A DNA stretch of 64,000 bases from Methanobrevibacter sp. (GTDB lineage Archaea; Methanobacteriota; Methanobacteria; Methanobacteriales; Methanobacteriaceae): assembly GCA_017434555.1 (NCBI GenBank), contig JAFRFB010000033.1, positions 16,449 to 80,448 of the forward strand, in the 5' to 3' direction. The position numbers were made by a program, and so were the translations under genes. Of this stretch, positions 52,386 through 62,090 are shown piece by piece (within the stretch, counting starts at the first letter, position 1; every line of letters starts with the position of its first letter). A model generated the notes under the pieces. That model searched no databases. It was not told the origin of the DNA and was given only the letters and a program-made list of their open reading frames with translations.

Positions 52386-53510
52386 ATGAGAAAAGAGGCA
52401 ATCATAATACTTTTCATATTTTTATTAATATCATCAAGTGTTGGTCAGGTTTATGCAACAAAAACAGTCTTTCTAACATCAGACAATATTATCCGTGAAA
52501 ATGATGACGTTAAGATGTTAAACTCTATAAAAAATTACGTGGAAGAGTTAAGCAACGGTCAGATCAAGGTGATTGTGGACAGCAAGTCACCTAGCCCTGG
52601 AGAAGCCTCAAGAGGCATTGAAAGTGGTGCGGATGTATGCGTAAGCCTTGCAGCAGCCGACCCCGGAAACTTTCTAATTCTGGCAAAGAACAGTGTCAAT
52701 ACAGACATGCAAATGATATATGTAAACACCGGAAGTTTTGATTTGGATAGTGAAACATCCCTTAGAAGGGCATGGGATGACAATTATTCCCGCGCAATCT
52801 TTGCGGGACTTAATTACCCCGGAAAATACCTGAATGAATCCGGTGTAACATACATCCAGCCGCTGAAAGTATACCCAGATGCGGGTCCCAAGGGAAACCT
52901 CAACCAGTATAGCGAAGATGTCAATAAATACATCGCTCAGGAAATAGTTGAAAATGTAGGTAAAAACCTCTCCGAAAACTATGATAATGATTTGGTCATC
53001 ACACATTCCCTTCATCCGTCAAAAATGGCCAAGGCAAGTCAGGAATTATATGAAAGTGGAGATAAGCAGATGAATGGAACATACAACTCATATTCTGCCC
53101 CGCAAGTATTATATCTGACAAGTTCCTATTTGAACGGCAACGGTCTTGAAAGCCCTAAACAATACGGTGAACCGACAGATCCAGAACAGTACTCAACATT
53201 TGCTAAAAATTCCTATTCAATATACGATTACATGAAAATGGGAGGAATTGTAAAACAGTTCATGGATGAAAACGGAAGGGCACCAAACTATATTGAATAC
53301 GACGGTGCAAAAATCAGCTATTACGATTTATTATACAATTTCGCCAAGATAACAGAAAATCATACTGACAGTTCAGAGATGGATTTTGCAAAACAGTATC
53401 ATTTTGAAAAAGTCAATGAATCAATACTTATGACGGCATTCCCATATGTACTGGCAATAGTGGTTTTAATATTGGCATGTGCCGGACTGCGAAGAATAAG
53501 GCGAAGATAA
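52386..53510 (+). CDS. exported, membrane-anchored protein, possibly pseudomurein-associated
   Basis: The 374-residue protein has a signal peptide (residues 1-24), an extracellular region of about 320 residues and a C-terminal span with an arginine-rich end (AGLRRIRRR). A segment near residues 295-325 (FMDENGRAPNYIEYDGAKISYYDLLYNFAKI) resembles one unit of the pseudomurein-binding repeat of methanogen wall proteins (the NGRxPNYI turn followed by a helix). The remaining region (SGADVCVSLAAADPGNFLILAKNS) is not recognised. AAGGAG precedes the ATG. It is probably a wall-associated protein. Confidence 0.65.
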   Translation: MRKEAIIILFIFLLISSSVGQVYATKTVFLTSDNIIRENDDVKMLNSIKNYVEELSNGQIKVIVDSKSPSPGEASRGIESGADVCVSLAAADPGNFLILAKNSVNTDMQMIYVNTGSFDLDSETSLRRAWDDNYSRAIFAGLNYPGKYLNESGVTYIQPLKVYPDAGPKGNLNQYSEDVNKYIAQEIVENVGKNLSENYDNDLVITHSLHPSKMAKASQELYESGDKQMNGTYNSYSAPQVLYLTSSYLNGNGLESPKQYGEPTDPEQYSTFAKNSYSIYDYMKMGGIVKQFMDENGRAPNYIEYDGAKISYYDLLYNFAKITENHTDSSEMDFAKQYHFEKVNESILMTAFPYVLAIVVLILACAGLRRIRRR

Positions 53511-53551
53511 ATATATGATTAACGATAAAGCTAATAAAGGTAGGTGAATTT

Positions 53552-54232
53552 ATGAAAAGATATATAAGTGAATTAATTGGAACTATGGTTCTTGTGTTAT
53601 TCGGATGTGGAAGTGCAGCTATCGCAGGTGCTGTACTCGGTAACTTAGGAATAGCTATGGCATTCGGTTTATCCATTGTTGCTATGGCATATGTAATCGG
53701 GGACATTTCAGGATGTCATATTAACCCGGCAGTATCCATCGGAATGTGGATAGACGGAAGAATGGAACTAAAAGACTTGATAATGTATATTATTTTCCAA
53801 TGTATCGGTGCAATAATCGGTACTGCAATACTCGCAGTTTTAATCAACTCCGCACCAGTTCTCGGAGGATACATGAGTACAGGATTAGGTCAAAACGGAT
53901 TTGGAGCTGCATCAGCTGTAGGAATTAACTTATACGGCGCATTAATTACCGAAGTAATTTTAACATTCGTATTTGTATTTACAGTTCTTGGAGTTACCAG
54001 AAGCGAAAAAACAAGTGTCATTGCAGGAATCGTTATCGGTTTAACTCTTGCATTTGTACACATCCTAGGAATCCCATTAACTGGTACATCAGTTAATCCG
54101 GCACGTAGTTTAGGACCAGCTTTATTCATGGGTGGAGTAGCTCTCCAACAAGTATGGGTATTCATTGTAGCACCAATTATCGGTGCAGTGATTGCTGGTT
54201 TAGCACACAAAGGATTATATTCAGAGGAATAA
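53552..54232 (+). CDS. aqpM: aquaporin
   Basis: The 226-residue channel has six membrane spans and both half-helix NPA motifs: GCHINPAVSIG and GTSVNPARSLGPALF. It is the AqpM type found in methanogens, which passes water and probably glycerol or gases. The arginine of the selectivity filter (NPARS) is present. AGGTGA precedes the ATG. It is a stand-alone gene with a promoter of about 40 bp. Confidence 0.93.
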   Translation: MKRYISELIGTMVLVLFGCGSAAIAGAVLGNLGIAMAFGLSIVAMAYVIGDISGCHINPAVSIGMWIDGRMELKDLIMYIIFQCIGAIIGTAILAVLINSAPVLGGYMSTGLGQNGFGAASAVGINLYGALITEVILTFVFVFTVLGVTRSEKTSVIAGIVIGLTLAFVHILGIPLTGTSVNPARSLGPALFMGGVALQQVWVFIVAPIIGAVIAGLAHKGLYSEE

Positions 54233-54331
54233 ATAATTCCTCATTTTTTCTCTTTTTTTACAACACCATCACGAAAACTATTTTAAAATTTAAATATAAT
54301 AGAATTGATATTTAATATATAAGGTGAATAT

Positions 54332-55009
54332 ATGAAAATCGTTGTTGCAATTGGCGGATCAATTCTATTGAAGGAATACGATAGTACAAGATTCAAGCAA
54401 TATAGTAAAATTTTAAAAGAATTAACAAAAGACCATGAGTTATTCGTTGTAGTTGGTGGAGGAAAACCTGCTAGAGATTATATTGGTGTTGTTCGTGACT
54501 TGGGAGCTGGTGAAGCTCAATGTGACGATATTGGAATTGAAGTTACCAGAATCAACGCTAAATTATTGCTGTCTGCACTTGGAGATGCTGCTTATCAAAG
54601 AGTACCTCACAACTTCCAGGAAGCATTGGAATTTGCAGCCAGTGGTAAAATCATTGTGATGGGCGGAACTGAACCTGCACACAGTACAGATGCAGTTTCT
54701 GCAATTTTAGCTGAATATGTGCATGCAGACAAACTTATCAATTTGACTTCCGTTGACGGAATGTACACCAAAGACCCTAACAAATTCGATGATGCTGAAC
54801 TTGTAAGTGAAATAACAGCTACAGATTTACTTGATTTCCTTAACGGCAAAGACATGAAAGCAGGAACTTATGAATTCTTTGATACAACCGCTGTTCAAAT
54901 GATTAAAAGATCCGATTTGGAAACCGTTATTGCAAATGGTTATGAACCGGAAAACCTTATAAAAGCAATAAATGGTGAAAATATAGGAACTAAAGTTATT
55001 AACGAATAA
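54332..55009 (+). CDS. pyrH: uridylate kinase
   Basis: PyrH turns UMP into UDP with ATP in pyrimidine synthesis. The 225-residue hexameric enzyme has the amino acid kinase fold motifs [40 protein letters not shown] and [15 protein letters not shown], with the archaeal-type shorter length. AAGGTGAATAT precedes the ATG. TatD follows 12 bp later on the same strand. Confidence 0.93.
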   Translation: MKIVVAIGGSILLKEYDSTRFKQYSKILKELTKDHELFVVVGGGKPARDYIGVVRDLGAGEAQCDDIGIEVTRINAKLLLSALGDAAYQRVPHNFQEALEFAASGKIIVMGGTEPAHSTDAVSAILAEYVHADKLINLTSVDGMYTKDPNKFDDAELVSEITATDLLDFLNGKDMKAGTYEFFDTTAVQMIKRSDLETVIANGYEPENLIKAINGENIGTKVINE

Positions 55010-55021
55010 TATGGTGATTTT

Positions 55022-55810
55022 GTGGATAATTTAATTGATATTGGTTTAAACCTGATGCATTCATCCTTTAAAAAAGACCGAGTTGAAATTATCGAAGAAG
55101 CCAAAAAGGCAGGTGTGAATCAATTCATCATTACAGGAACCAATATACATTCAAGCCACATGGCTCGTGATTACGCATCAAAGTATCCGAATACATTGTT
55201 TTCAACATCAGGAGTTCATCCTCACGATGCAAAAACATGTAACGGACATACAATTTTTGAGCTGGAAAAAATAGCCAGTGCTGAGTGTGTTGTAGCTATC
55301 GGAGAGTGCGGTCTTGATTACAATAGAAATTTCTCACCACAGGATTTACAGAGAAAATGGTTTGAAGCTCAAGTGGAGCTTGCAGAAACTTTAGACATGC
55401 CTTTATTTTTACATGAAAGAGAAGCTCACGAAGATTTATATAAAATATTAAGTAAACATGATGACATAACAGAAAAAAGTGTCGTTCATTGTTTTACCGG
55501 AACTAAAGAAGAAGCTCAAAATTATATCGATTTAGGTTGCTATATTGGTGTTACCGGATGGATTTGTGACATGAAAAGAGGAAGGAATTTGCAGGAAGCA
55601 GTAAGCGTGATTCCTCCCGAAAAACTAATGATAGAAACAGATGCACCATTCCTAATACCAAAGAATTTTGATAAAAAACCTAAAAAGAATAGAAATGAAC
55701 CAAAATATTTACCTCACATACTCGAAATGATTGCACTTTGCATGGGTATGGATAAAGAAGAACTTGCGGTGCAAGTTACTAAAAATACAAAAGAATTTTT
55801 TAAAATATAA
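55022..55810 (+). CDS. TatD-family metal-dependent DNase/hydrolase
   Basis: The 262-residue TIM-barrel enzyme has the classical TatD motifs: IDIGLNLMHSSFKKDR, FSTSGVHPHDAK, AIGECGLDYNRNFSP, LHEREAH, VVHCFTG and IETDAPFL. Bacterial and yeast relatives are 3'-5' exonucleases acting in DNA turnover or repair. Translation begins at GTG 55022, 5 nt behind GGTG. It is linked to pyrH and the zinc-ribbon gene (14-bp gap). Confidence 0.9.
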   Translation: MDNLIDIGLNLMHSSFKKDRVEIIEEAKKAGVNQFIITGTNIHSSHMARDYASKYPNTLFSTSGVHPHDAKTCNGHTIFELEKIASAECVVAIGECGLDYNRNFSPQDLQRKWFEAQVELAETLDMPLFLHEREAHEDLYKILSKHDDITEKSVVHCFTGTKEEAQNYIDLGCYIGVTGWICDMKRGRNLQEAVSVIPPEKLMIETDAPFLIPKNFDKKPKKNRNEPKYLPHILEMIALCMGMDKEELAVQVTKNTKEFFKI

Positions 55811-55824
55811 AACAGGTGATAATT

Positions 55825-56016
55825 ATGGCAGTAGAACCACACAAACATTGTCCAATATGTGGAACTCCAATTCCATTAGATGAACTCGTATGCTCCCCAG
55901 ACTGTCAAAAAGTATGGGATGCAAGATTAAATCAGCAAAAAAGAAGCAGACTCATATTATACGTAGTTATAGCAATATTTTTAATTATATGGGCAATATT
56001 AACATTTGTAAAATAG
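55825..56016 (+). CDS. DUF2116-type zinc-ribbon membrane protein
   Basis: The 63-residue protein opens with a zinc-ribbon (HKHCPICGTPIPLDELVCSPDCQKVWDAR; ligands two Cys pairs) and ends with one membrane span (LILYVVIAIFLIIWAILTF). This matches archaeal DUF2116 proteins of unknown function. I use ATG 55825 behind GGTGATAATT; an upstream GTG lies in the binding site. Confidence 0.82.
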   Translation: MAVEPHKHCPICGTPIPLDELVCSPDCQKVWDARLNQQKRSRLILYVVIAIFLIIWAILTFVK

Positions 56017-56026
56017 ATGTGATTAA

Positions 56027-56362
56027 ATGATACTAACATCAGCAAATACACTGGAAAATAAAAAAATCAAAGAATATAAAGGTCTTGTTACTGGAGAATC
56101 ATTAATAGGAGCAAATATTTATAAAGATTTATTTTCTGGTGTTCGTGATGTTGTAGGCGGTAGAACATCCAGATATGAAGAGGAAATTAAGCGAGCCCGC
56201 GATATTGCACTTGAAAGTATGAAAGAAAAGGCAACGCAATTGAACGCTAATGCCATTATCGGGCTTAAAATCTCTTATGATAATCTTGGCGGTACAATGG
56301 GAAATACTATTCTAATTACGGCCTATGGTACTGCAGTATTCTACGAAGAAAATGAAAATTGA
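56027..56362 (+). CDS. YbjQ/DUF74 (UPF0145) family protein
   Basis: The 111-residue protein has the YbjQ features: a T-rich strand, [70 protein letters not shown] and a C-terminal strand. Relatives form beta-barrel pentamers called putative metal-binding proteins, without established function. GTGATTAA lies before the ATG. Its last codons overlap the next gene, which carries a related domain. Confidence 0.87.
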   Translation: MILTSANTLENKKIKEYKGLVTGESLIGANIYKDLFSGVRDVVGGRTSRYEEEIKRARDIALESMKEKATQLNANAIIGLKISYDNLGGTMGNTILITAYGTAVFYEENEN

Positions 56363-57200
56363 TAAGCAAAGATTAGGTAACCTGCAAAAGGCATTCAATA
56401 CAATTGCTATCGGTACGGCTGCAGGTCTTGCAGTTTATGCTATTTTTTTATATTTCCACATAGACATATTCGGATGGAATCTGGGCCTTTTATTTGCACC
56501 ATTGGCCGCAGGTTATGTTGAAACCAAAATAGCTGAAAGGTTTATCGGCGAAGATATCGGTGCAATCAGCGCATTTATCCTATTTTTAGTTACAGTGGCC
56601 TACGGTTTTATAATAAACAATCCCACATTGGGATACAATATCATTACAATAGGTTCAATCGTAATCATAATTCAGGCAGCAATCCCAACATTTATTAATT
56701 ATTTCGGAATAGTAGTTGTTGTCGGAACGCTATCCTATCTGACCGGTTTTTTCAAAGAAAATATGGACAAACTTCGTAATTATGTAAGAAGATTAAGAAA
56801 TAAACCTGAAAAAGAAATTATAGATACTGTATCATTATTCAGTGAAACCGAAAGCAACAAAGTATTAAACTCACAAAATTTTATTTACATAACAAGCACT
56901 GATCCAAAGGATTTGGACTACGATATCCTGGGATTTTTTTATGTAACCAAAATCATTAACAGAAACACCCATATCATGCATTTGTCTCCGGAAAAAGTTG
57001 AAAAGAAACATTTGAATGACCTGAAACATGGAAAAGATGAATGTTTGATAAAACTGGCCGATGAAATAAAAGAACTTGGCGGCAATGGCGTTGTTGATTT
57101 GGACATTCTTTACTTTTTAAATGGCATTGGAGGTTCTGAATTCCAAATTATCGCTCGTGGAATGGGAATTAAAATTAAGGAAGAACACCCAGCATTTTAA
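56352..57200 (+). CDS. membrane protein with degenerate C-terminal YbjQ-like domain
   Basis: The 282-residue protein has about five hydrophobic spans (residues about 10-145), a basic loop ([17 protein letters not shown]) and a C-terminal domain (residues about 180-280, [24 protein letters not shown] to IARGMGIKI) that follows the YbjQ strand order with LGGNGVVDL in place of GANAIIGL. I use ATG 56352, which overlaps the upstream YbjQ gene by 11 nt; an ATG nine codons earlier lacks a binding site. Its 3' end overlaps the convergent TauE gene by 26 bp. Confidence 0.68.
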   Translation: MKIDKQRLGNLQKAFNTIAIGTAAGLAVYAIFLYFHIDIFGWNLGLLFAPLAAGYVETKIAERFIGEDIGAISAFILFLVTVAYGFIINNPTLGYNIITIGSIVIIIQAAIPTFINYFGIVVVVGTLSYLTGFFKENMDKLRNYVRRLRNKPEKEIIDTVSLFSETESNKVLNSQNFIYITSTDPKDLDYDILGFFYVTKIINRNTHIMHLSPEKVEKKHLNDLKHGKDECLIKLADEIKELGGNGVVDLDILYFLNGIGGSEFQIIARGMGIKIKEEHPAF

Positions 57201-57984
57201 GAGCAATATACAATACCACAAAACCAAAAACTTGTTTTAAACGCTTTTCAGGTAGTTTATGAGCATATTTTGCACCGACTTGTGCCAAAGGCACTGAAAA
57301 ACAGGCAATGAGTAAAAAATTAATTATGCTTACATAACCCAAGGAATATGGAAACGAATTAATGCCCCATCCGGAAATTATATATGATAGAGTTCCTCCA
57401 ATGGCCGTTAATGAAATGAATACCGAAGAAGTTCCAATGGCACGAATCATTGAAAATCCCAAAAGCATTGTCAATATTACAATTAAAAATATTCCCCCGC
57501 CAATTCCAAGAAGGCCTGAGAAAAATCCTACAAACAAACCTGTAAGCATTATTGTAATTAAATTGAAATCTAATTTGGCTTCTTTTTCCTTTTTTTCTCT
57601 TGAAAGTATGTTTCTAATAGCTATGAACAACAATAAAAGTCCAAAAATTATTTCCAATGTTCTTGATGGTAATACTGAAGCGACAAAGCCTCCGATAAAA
57701 CTTCCAATAATACCGAATATTCCCAATTTGATTCCAGGGCCAATGATATTATCCAATTTCTGAGAATGCTTATATGCTCCGCTGGATGCAGTTGGAATAA
57801 TGATGGCCAAACTGGTTCCAAGTGAAATCATCATTGCAAGGTCCGGTGAAACCCCAATATACTTTAAAAGGAAATACTGGAAAGGTACGATTAAAAATCC
57901 TCCACCGACACCTAAAAGACCGGATGCGAAACCTGCGACAATTCCAATTAAAATCAAGCCAAGATAAAATTCAATTGCAAACAT
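57175..57984 (-). CDS. TauE/SafE (TSUP) family transporter
   Basis: The 269-residue membrane protein has two similar halves, each with the TSUP glycine motif: GFASGLLGVGGGFLIVP near the N terminus and GFFSGLLGIGGGIFLIV near the middle, and about eight spans. Members carry sulfite, sulfonates or other organic anions; the direction and substrate here are unknown. It overlaps the convergent YbjQ-like membrane gene by 26 bp. Confidence 0.87.
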   Translation of the reverse strand: MFAIEFYLGLILIGIVAGFASGLLGVGGGFLIVPFQYFLLKYIGVSPDLAMMISLGTSLAIIIPTASSGAYKHSQKLDNIIGPGIKLGIFGIIGSFIGGFVASVLPSRTLEIIFGLLLLFIAIRNILSREKKEKEAKLDFNLITIMLTGLFVGFFSGLLGIGGGIFLIVILTMLLGFSMIRAIGTSSVFISLTAIGGTLSYIISGWGINSFPYSLGYVSIINFLLIACFSVPLAQVGAKYAHKLPEKRLKQVFGFVVLYIALKMLGVLP

Positions 57985-58037
57985 AATATAATCCTTTAGT
58001 AAATAATTTAAATAATTAATTCAAATAATTATTTTTA

Positions 58038-59153
58038 ATGAAGATAAACAAGACTATATTTGTTGGTATCCTATTTATAATAATTGCCGGCGTGATTTTT
58101 ATAAGCGATGTTTTAAATCCTATAGTTCACCCGATAACACATCTATTTTTAATGGGATCTTCTAAAGGAAAAGACATAATATTTTTCGGATTGATGGGGG
58201 CCTTATTAATATCAACACAATTATTTAAGGATTTTAAAATCGATTCAGATAAATATTTAAAAATTACCCTTGTTTTAGGTTCAATTACATTAACTCTAGG
58301 AATCCTTTTGGAAGTCCTCTTCAGATACCGGATGGGAATTGGTCTTAACACAATTTTCATGTGTATCGGAAAAAGCATTTCATCAACAAGCATTCTGCAT
58401 ACACATCTTCTAAAGTCCATTTTCGGAGAGTTTGTAACCAATCTAATAGGACCATTTATCAACACTGAAATAAATACTGGAGTCGGGCTATATCAATACA
58501 TTCCAAGTGCTGCAAAACTTATAATTTTACTGATTCCAATTACCGGAGTAACATTATTGCTGGCTCTAAGAAATAAAAGAACTGTTCAAACAGTATTGCT
58601 TTCATTTTTTGGATGCTGTTTACTGATTGGAGCGCTGGACGGAGGATTGTTTTCAACCCCTGCAATAACAGGAATATGTGGAGTATTTTTAATGCTTAGA
58701 AACGGCAAATGCATCGAAGAGATTGTTGACTATATTGCAGGAATCGATAAAAACATCTGTGACAGGTGTAAAATCATACCTCCATTTAAAAACTTTAAAA
58801 ATCTCATTGTGGTTTTGATAAAAAGGTATCTTCCATGCATTGTGGCTGCATTAATAATCATATTAAGATTTTCAATAGCTGTTATCGGAGCGAATACCGA
58901 ATATTATGAAGTGGATGTTGCAAATCCAACAGATAACCTTGAATTAAATAACTTTTCAATAGAAAACGTAAGTCATAGTGAAAATAAAACTGTTTATATC
59001 ATGAATTCAAATTATAATGAAATGGAATTGTTAAACGATTTAAAGGTACCGCTGAACAATTCATGTGATTATTATACAGTATCCTGGAACATTTTTTCAT
59101 ATCTCGAACCTAATCATCCAATTACAAATATGTATCATTCATTGAAAAACTAA
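58038..59153 (+). CDS. multi-pass membrane protein of unknown function
   Basis: The 371-residue protein has about seven to eight hydrophobic spans (first two at about 7-25 and 45-62), a small Cys motif in a loop (DKNICDRCKI), and an exported C-terminal tail of about 85 residues with sequons (ENVSHSENKTVY and LNNSCD). I recognise no family. It is divergent from the TauE gene, 53 bp apart. No clear binding site precedes its ATG. Confidence 0.7.
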   Translation: MKINKTIFVGILFIIIAGVIFISDVLNPIVHPITHLFLMGSSKGKDIIFFGLMGALLISTQLFKDFKIDSDKYLKITLVLGSITLTLGILLEVLFRYRMGIGLNTIFMCIGKSISSTSILHTHLLKSIFGEFVTNLIGPFINTEINTGVGLYQYIPSAAKLIILLIPITGVTLLLALRNKRTVQTVLLSFFGCCLLIGALDGGLFSTPAITGICGVFLMLRNGKCIEEIVDYIAGIDKNICDRCKIIPPFKNFKNLIVVLIKRYLPCIVAALIIILRFSIAVIGANTEYYEVDVANPTDNLELNNFSIENVSHSENKTVYIMNSNYNEMELLNDLKVPLNNSCDYYTVSWNIFSYLEPNHPITNMYHSLKN

Positions 59154-59184
59154 ATTAATTATAAAAGATAAAGAGTATATCAAT

Positions 59185-61083
59185 ATGATTTTAAGCATTA
59201 TTATACCAACATATAATGAAGAGGAATACCTACCTGTCCTTTTAGACAGCATAAAAAAACAGAAATTCGATGATTATGAGATTATCATTGCAGATGCAAA
59301 TTCTGAGGACAGAACCCGAGAAATAGCTGAAGAATATGGCTGTATTATCGTTGATGGAGGCATGCCCGGTGTTGGTAGAAACAATGGGGCAAAAGTCGCT
59401 AAAGGAGATTACTTGCTATTTCTAGACTCAGATTTAGTGCTTACAGACGATTATCTAAGAGACGTGATTTATGAGTTCCAGATGGAAAGGCTGGGAATTG
59501 CCATCACACAAATGAAACCCTTATCTGAAAAATCCGAAGACAAGCTATTGCATAATCTTGCCAATTACTTTATGATTGGTGTTGAAAAGATAAAACCGCA
59601 TGGAGCGGGATGCTACGGAATAATCGTTAAAAAAGAACTGCATGAACGATGCGATGGATTTGACGAAGATTTAAACTTTGGAGAAGACAGCGATTACATT
59701 AGCCGTTTAAGTAAGGTTGAACGATTTAAAGTTTTAAGAAAGGCCAAAATCGGCGTTTCAACAAGAAGGCTTGAAGAGGAAGGTATTGAAACATTAATAC
59801 AGCAGTACGGAAAAAGTACATTAAATGATTTTATGGGTAAAAAAACAGATGCCAAAGAATTGAATTATAGCTTTGGACACGGTAAAGACCACATGGATAA
59901 AGAAAGTATGGACAAATTTGCAAAGGAATCTGAAAAAATCAGCAGAATATTTGAAAATTATGACAAATCCACTGAAAAAATAAATACTGCAAAATCCTAT
60001 TTTAAAAGAACTAAAGCTTTAAAAAACAGGTCTAAAAAAATAGTATTCTACTGCGTATGCGGTGAAGGAATGGGTCATGCAATACGCTCCGGCGTAATAA
60101 TAGACAGAATCAAGGAAAAATATGATGTTTACGTATTCTCACACGACAGGGCATATGAATACCTGAATGATAAATTTGATCATGTTTATAAGATTGGAGG
60201 ATTCAATACAGTATACATCAACAATAAGGTAGATAATATTGCAACCTTACTAAGCGCATTCAAGAGAAATCCGACAAACATCAAAGTAGGATATCAGGAA
60301 TTGTACAAAAAGGCAAGGGCATTATCTCCGGATGTCATCGTTACTGACTTTGAACTTTATGCAACAATCGTATCAAAGCTTCTTCAAATACCATTGATAA
60401 GCCTGGACAATATACATATGATTACACAGGGCAAAATTGATTATCCGCCACACCACCAGACAGAAATGCTTAAGGCAAAGGGTGTTATAAAAGGTTATGT
60501 CGTCAGACCGGAATTCCATATTATAACCAGCTTTTTCTTCCCAAAAGTAAGGTCCGGAAAAAAAGCAATTATATATCCTCCAGTGATTCGTGAAGAGATA
60601 TTTAAATTAAAACCAACAATTAAAGATCATATCATCGTTTATCAGACAAGTAAAGAAAGTGGCAAGCTTGTAAAAAAATTAAAAGCCCTTGATGAAAACT
60701 TTATCGTTTATGGATTCAATAAAGAAGAAATTGACGAGAATTTAACATATAAGAAATTTAATGAAGACGAATTTTATGATGATTTGGCAAGCGCAAAGGC
60801 TGTTGTCTGTAATGGTGGATTTACATTCATAACCGAAGCGATAACTCTTAAAAAACCTATTTATAGTGTTCCTGCCAGAGGAAACTTTGAACAGACATTA
60901 AACGGATTTTATGTTCAAAAATTAGGTTATGGAGAATATCACGAGAACATGAGCGTTAAAAAGTTATCCTCATTCCTTAAAAGACTTGATAAATATCAAA
61001 ACAAGCTAAATAACGTTAAAGTATACAACAACGATGGAATAATTCGTGAATTGGAATATCGTATCGAAAAATATTCCCGATGA
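59185..61083 (+). CDS. two-domain glycosyltransferase: GT2 plus MJ1255-type GT
   Basis: The 632-residue protein fuses an N-terminal GT2 domain (residues 1-220; IIPTYNEEEYLPVLLDSI, IIADANSEDRT, LDSDLVLTDDYL, the DXD-like metal site) through a helical linker to a C-terminal GT28-like domain from about residue 288 (VFYCVCGEGMGHAIRSG to VVCNGGFTFITEAITLKKPIYSVP, the nucleotide-sugar site) of the MJ1255/VC2487 group. It could add two sugars in sequence or act as one enzyme with a regulatory half. Surface glycan or glycolipid synthesis is a reasonable inference. Confidence 0.82.
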   Translation: MILSIIIPTYNEEEYLPVLLDSIKKQKFDDYEIIIADANSEDRTREIAEEYGCIIVDGGMPGVGRNNGAKVAKGDYLLFLDSDLVLTDDYLRDVIYEFQMERLGIAITQMKPLSEKSEDKLLHNLANYFMIGVEKIKPHGAGCYGIIVKKELHERCDGFDEDLNFGEDSDYISRLSKVERFKVLRKAKIGVSTRRLEEEGIETLIQQYGKSTLNDFMGKKTDAKELNYSFGHGKDHMDKESMDKFAKESEKISRIFENYDKSTEKINTAKSYFKRTKALKNRSKKIVFYCVCGEGMGHAIRSGVIIDRIKEKYDVYVFSHDRAYEYLNDKFDHVYKIGGFNTVYINNKVDNIATLLSAFKRNPTNIKVGYQELYKKARALSPDVIVTDFELYATIVSKLLQIPLISLDNIHMITQGKIDYPPHHQTEMLKAKGVIKGYVVRPEFHIITSFFFPKVRSGKKAIIYPPVIREEIFKLKPTIKDHIIVYQTSKESGKLVKKLKALDENFIVYGFNKEEIDENLTYKKFNEDEFYDDLASAKAVVCNGGFTFITEAITLKKPIYSVPARGNFEQTLNGFYVQKLGYGEYHENMSVKKLSSFLKRLDKYQNKLNNVKVYNNDGIIRELEYRIEKYSR

Positions 61084-61110
61084 AAAAAAATAAGTTTTAG
61101 GTGAACTTAT
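61083..61110 (-). terminator. intrinsic-type terminator for tfb
   Basis: On the minus strand ATAAGTT and AACTTAT (61090-61110) pair around 7 nt and are followed by eight T residues. The stem overlaps the stop codon. Confidence 0.7.
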
Positions 61111-62090
61111 AAAGTTACACCCATATCTAACTGTTCAGTTAATTCTTTGTATCTGTTTCTTATGGTTACTTCAGTAACACCAGCAATGTCTGCTACATCC
61201 CTTTGGGTTTTTCTCTCACCAAGCAAAACGGATGCAATATATAATGCAGCTGCTGCTACACCGGTTGGTCCTCTTCCTGAAGTCAATCCTTTTTCCATTG
61301 CCTTTTCAATGATTTCAATAGCTTTTGATTGAGCTTCACCAGACAAACCTAATTCACTAGCAAATCTAGGAACGTAATCTACTGGAGATGTTGGTGGCAA
61401 TTTAATGTTTAATTCTCTTGTAAGGAATCTGTAAGTCCTACCAACTTCCTTTTTAGTAACTCTTGAAACTTCAGCAATTTCATCTAATGTACGTGGAACA
61501 TTACATTGTCTGCATGCTGCATATAATGAAGCTGCGACTACACCCTCAATACTTCTTCCACGGATGAGTTTATTGTCTACAGCACTTCTATAAATAACGG
61601 ATGCCGCTTCTCTAACACTTCTTGGAAGTCCGAGTCTTGATGAATCTCTGTCTAACTCAGACAATGCGAAAGCTAGGTTACGTTCAGTAGCACCGGAAAT
61701 TCTGATTTTTCTTTGCCATTTTCTTAATCTGTACCATTGAGCACGGTTTCTTGCAGGAATATCACGGCCGTAAATATCCTTATTCCTCCAATCGATCATG
61801 GTACTTAAACCTTTATCGTGAATAGTGTATGTAATAGGAGCTCCGACCCTTGTACGTTTATCTCTTTGTTCATGGTCAAATGCTCTCCATTCAGGACCCA
61901 TATCTACCAAGTTTTCATCAATAACTAATCCACAATGAGAACAAACTACTTCTGCTCTTTCATAATCCCCTATCAATTCTGTAGAACCACATTCCGGACA
62001 AACTGCTTTTTTACTTTCTTCTTCACCTTTTCTTGCAGCCCTATCTGACCTTTTTCTACGTCTAGGAGCTTGATTTACTTCTTCTGACGT
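61107..62090 (-). CDS. tfb: transcription initiation factor TFB, with non-canonical ACG start
   Basis: TFB binds TBP-DNA and recruits RNA polymerase. From 62090 the 327-residue protein has a basic N terminus ([16 protein letters not shown]), a complete zinc ribbon (VCPECGS, residues 30-36, and VVCSHCG), the B-finger ([20 protein letters not shown]) and two cyclin repeats. No ATG, GTG or TTG lies between the in-frame stop upstream (about 62112) and the first CxxC. The first usual start (TTG 61976) would cut the zinc ribbon in half. ACG 62088-62090 is 8 nt behind AGGAGG and begins an MSEE-like sequence, so I use it. It overlaps gar1 by 16 nt. Confidence 0.85.
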   Translation of the reverse strand, partial: TSEEVNQAPRRRKRSDRAARKGEEESKKAVCPECGSTELIGDYERAEVVCSHCGLVIDENLVDMGPEWRAFDHEQRDKRTRVGAPITYTIHDKGLSTMIDWRNKDIYGRDIPARNRAQWYRLRKWQRKIRISGATERNLAFALSELDRDSSRLGLPRSVREAASVIYRSAVDNKLIRGRSIEGVVAASLYAACRQCNVPRTLDEIAEVSRVTKKEVGRTYRFLTRELNIKLPPTSPVDYVPRFASELGLSGEAQSKAIEIIEKAMEKGLTSGRGPTGVAAAALYIASVLLGERKTQRDVADIAGVTEVTIRNRYKELTEQLDMGVTL

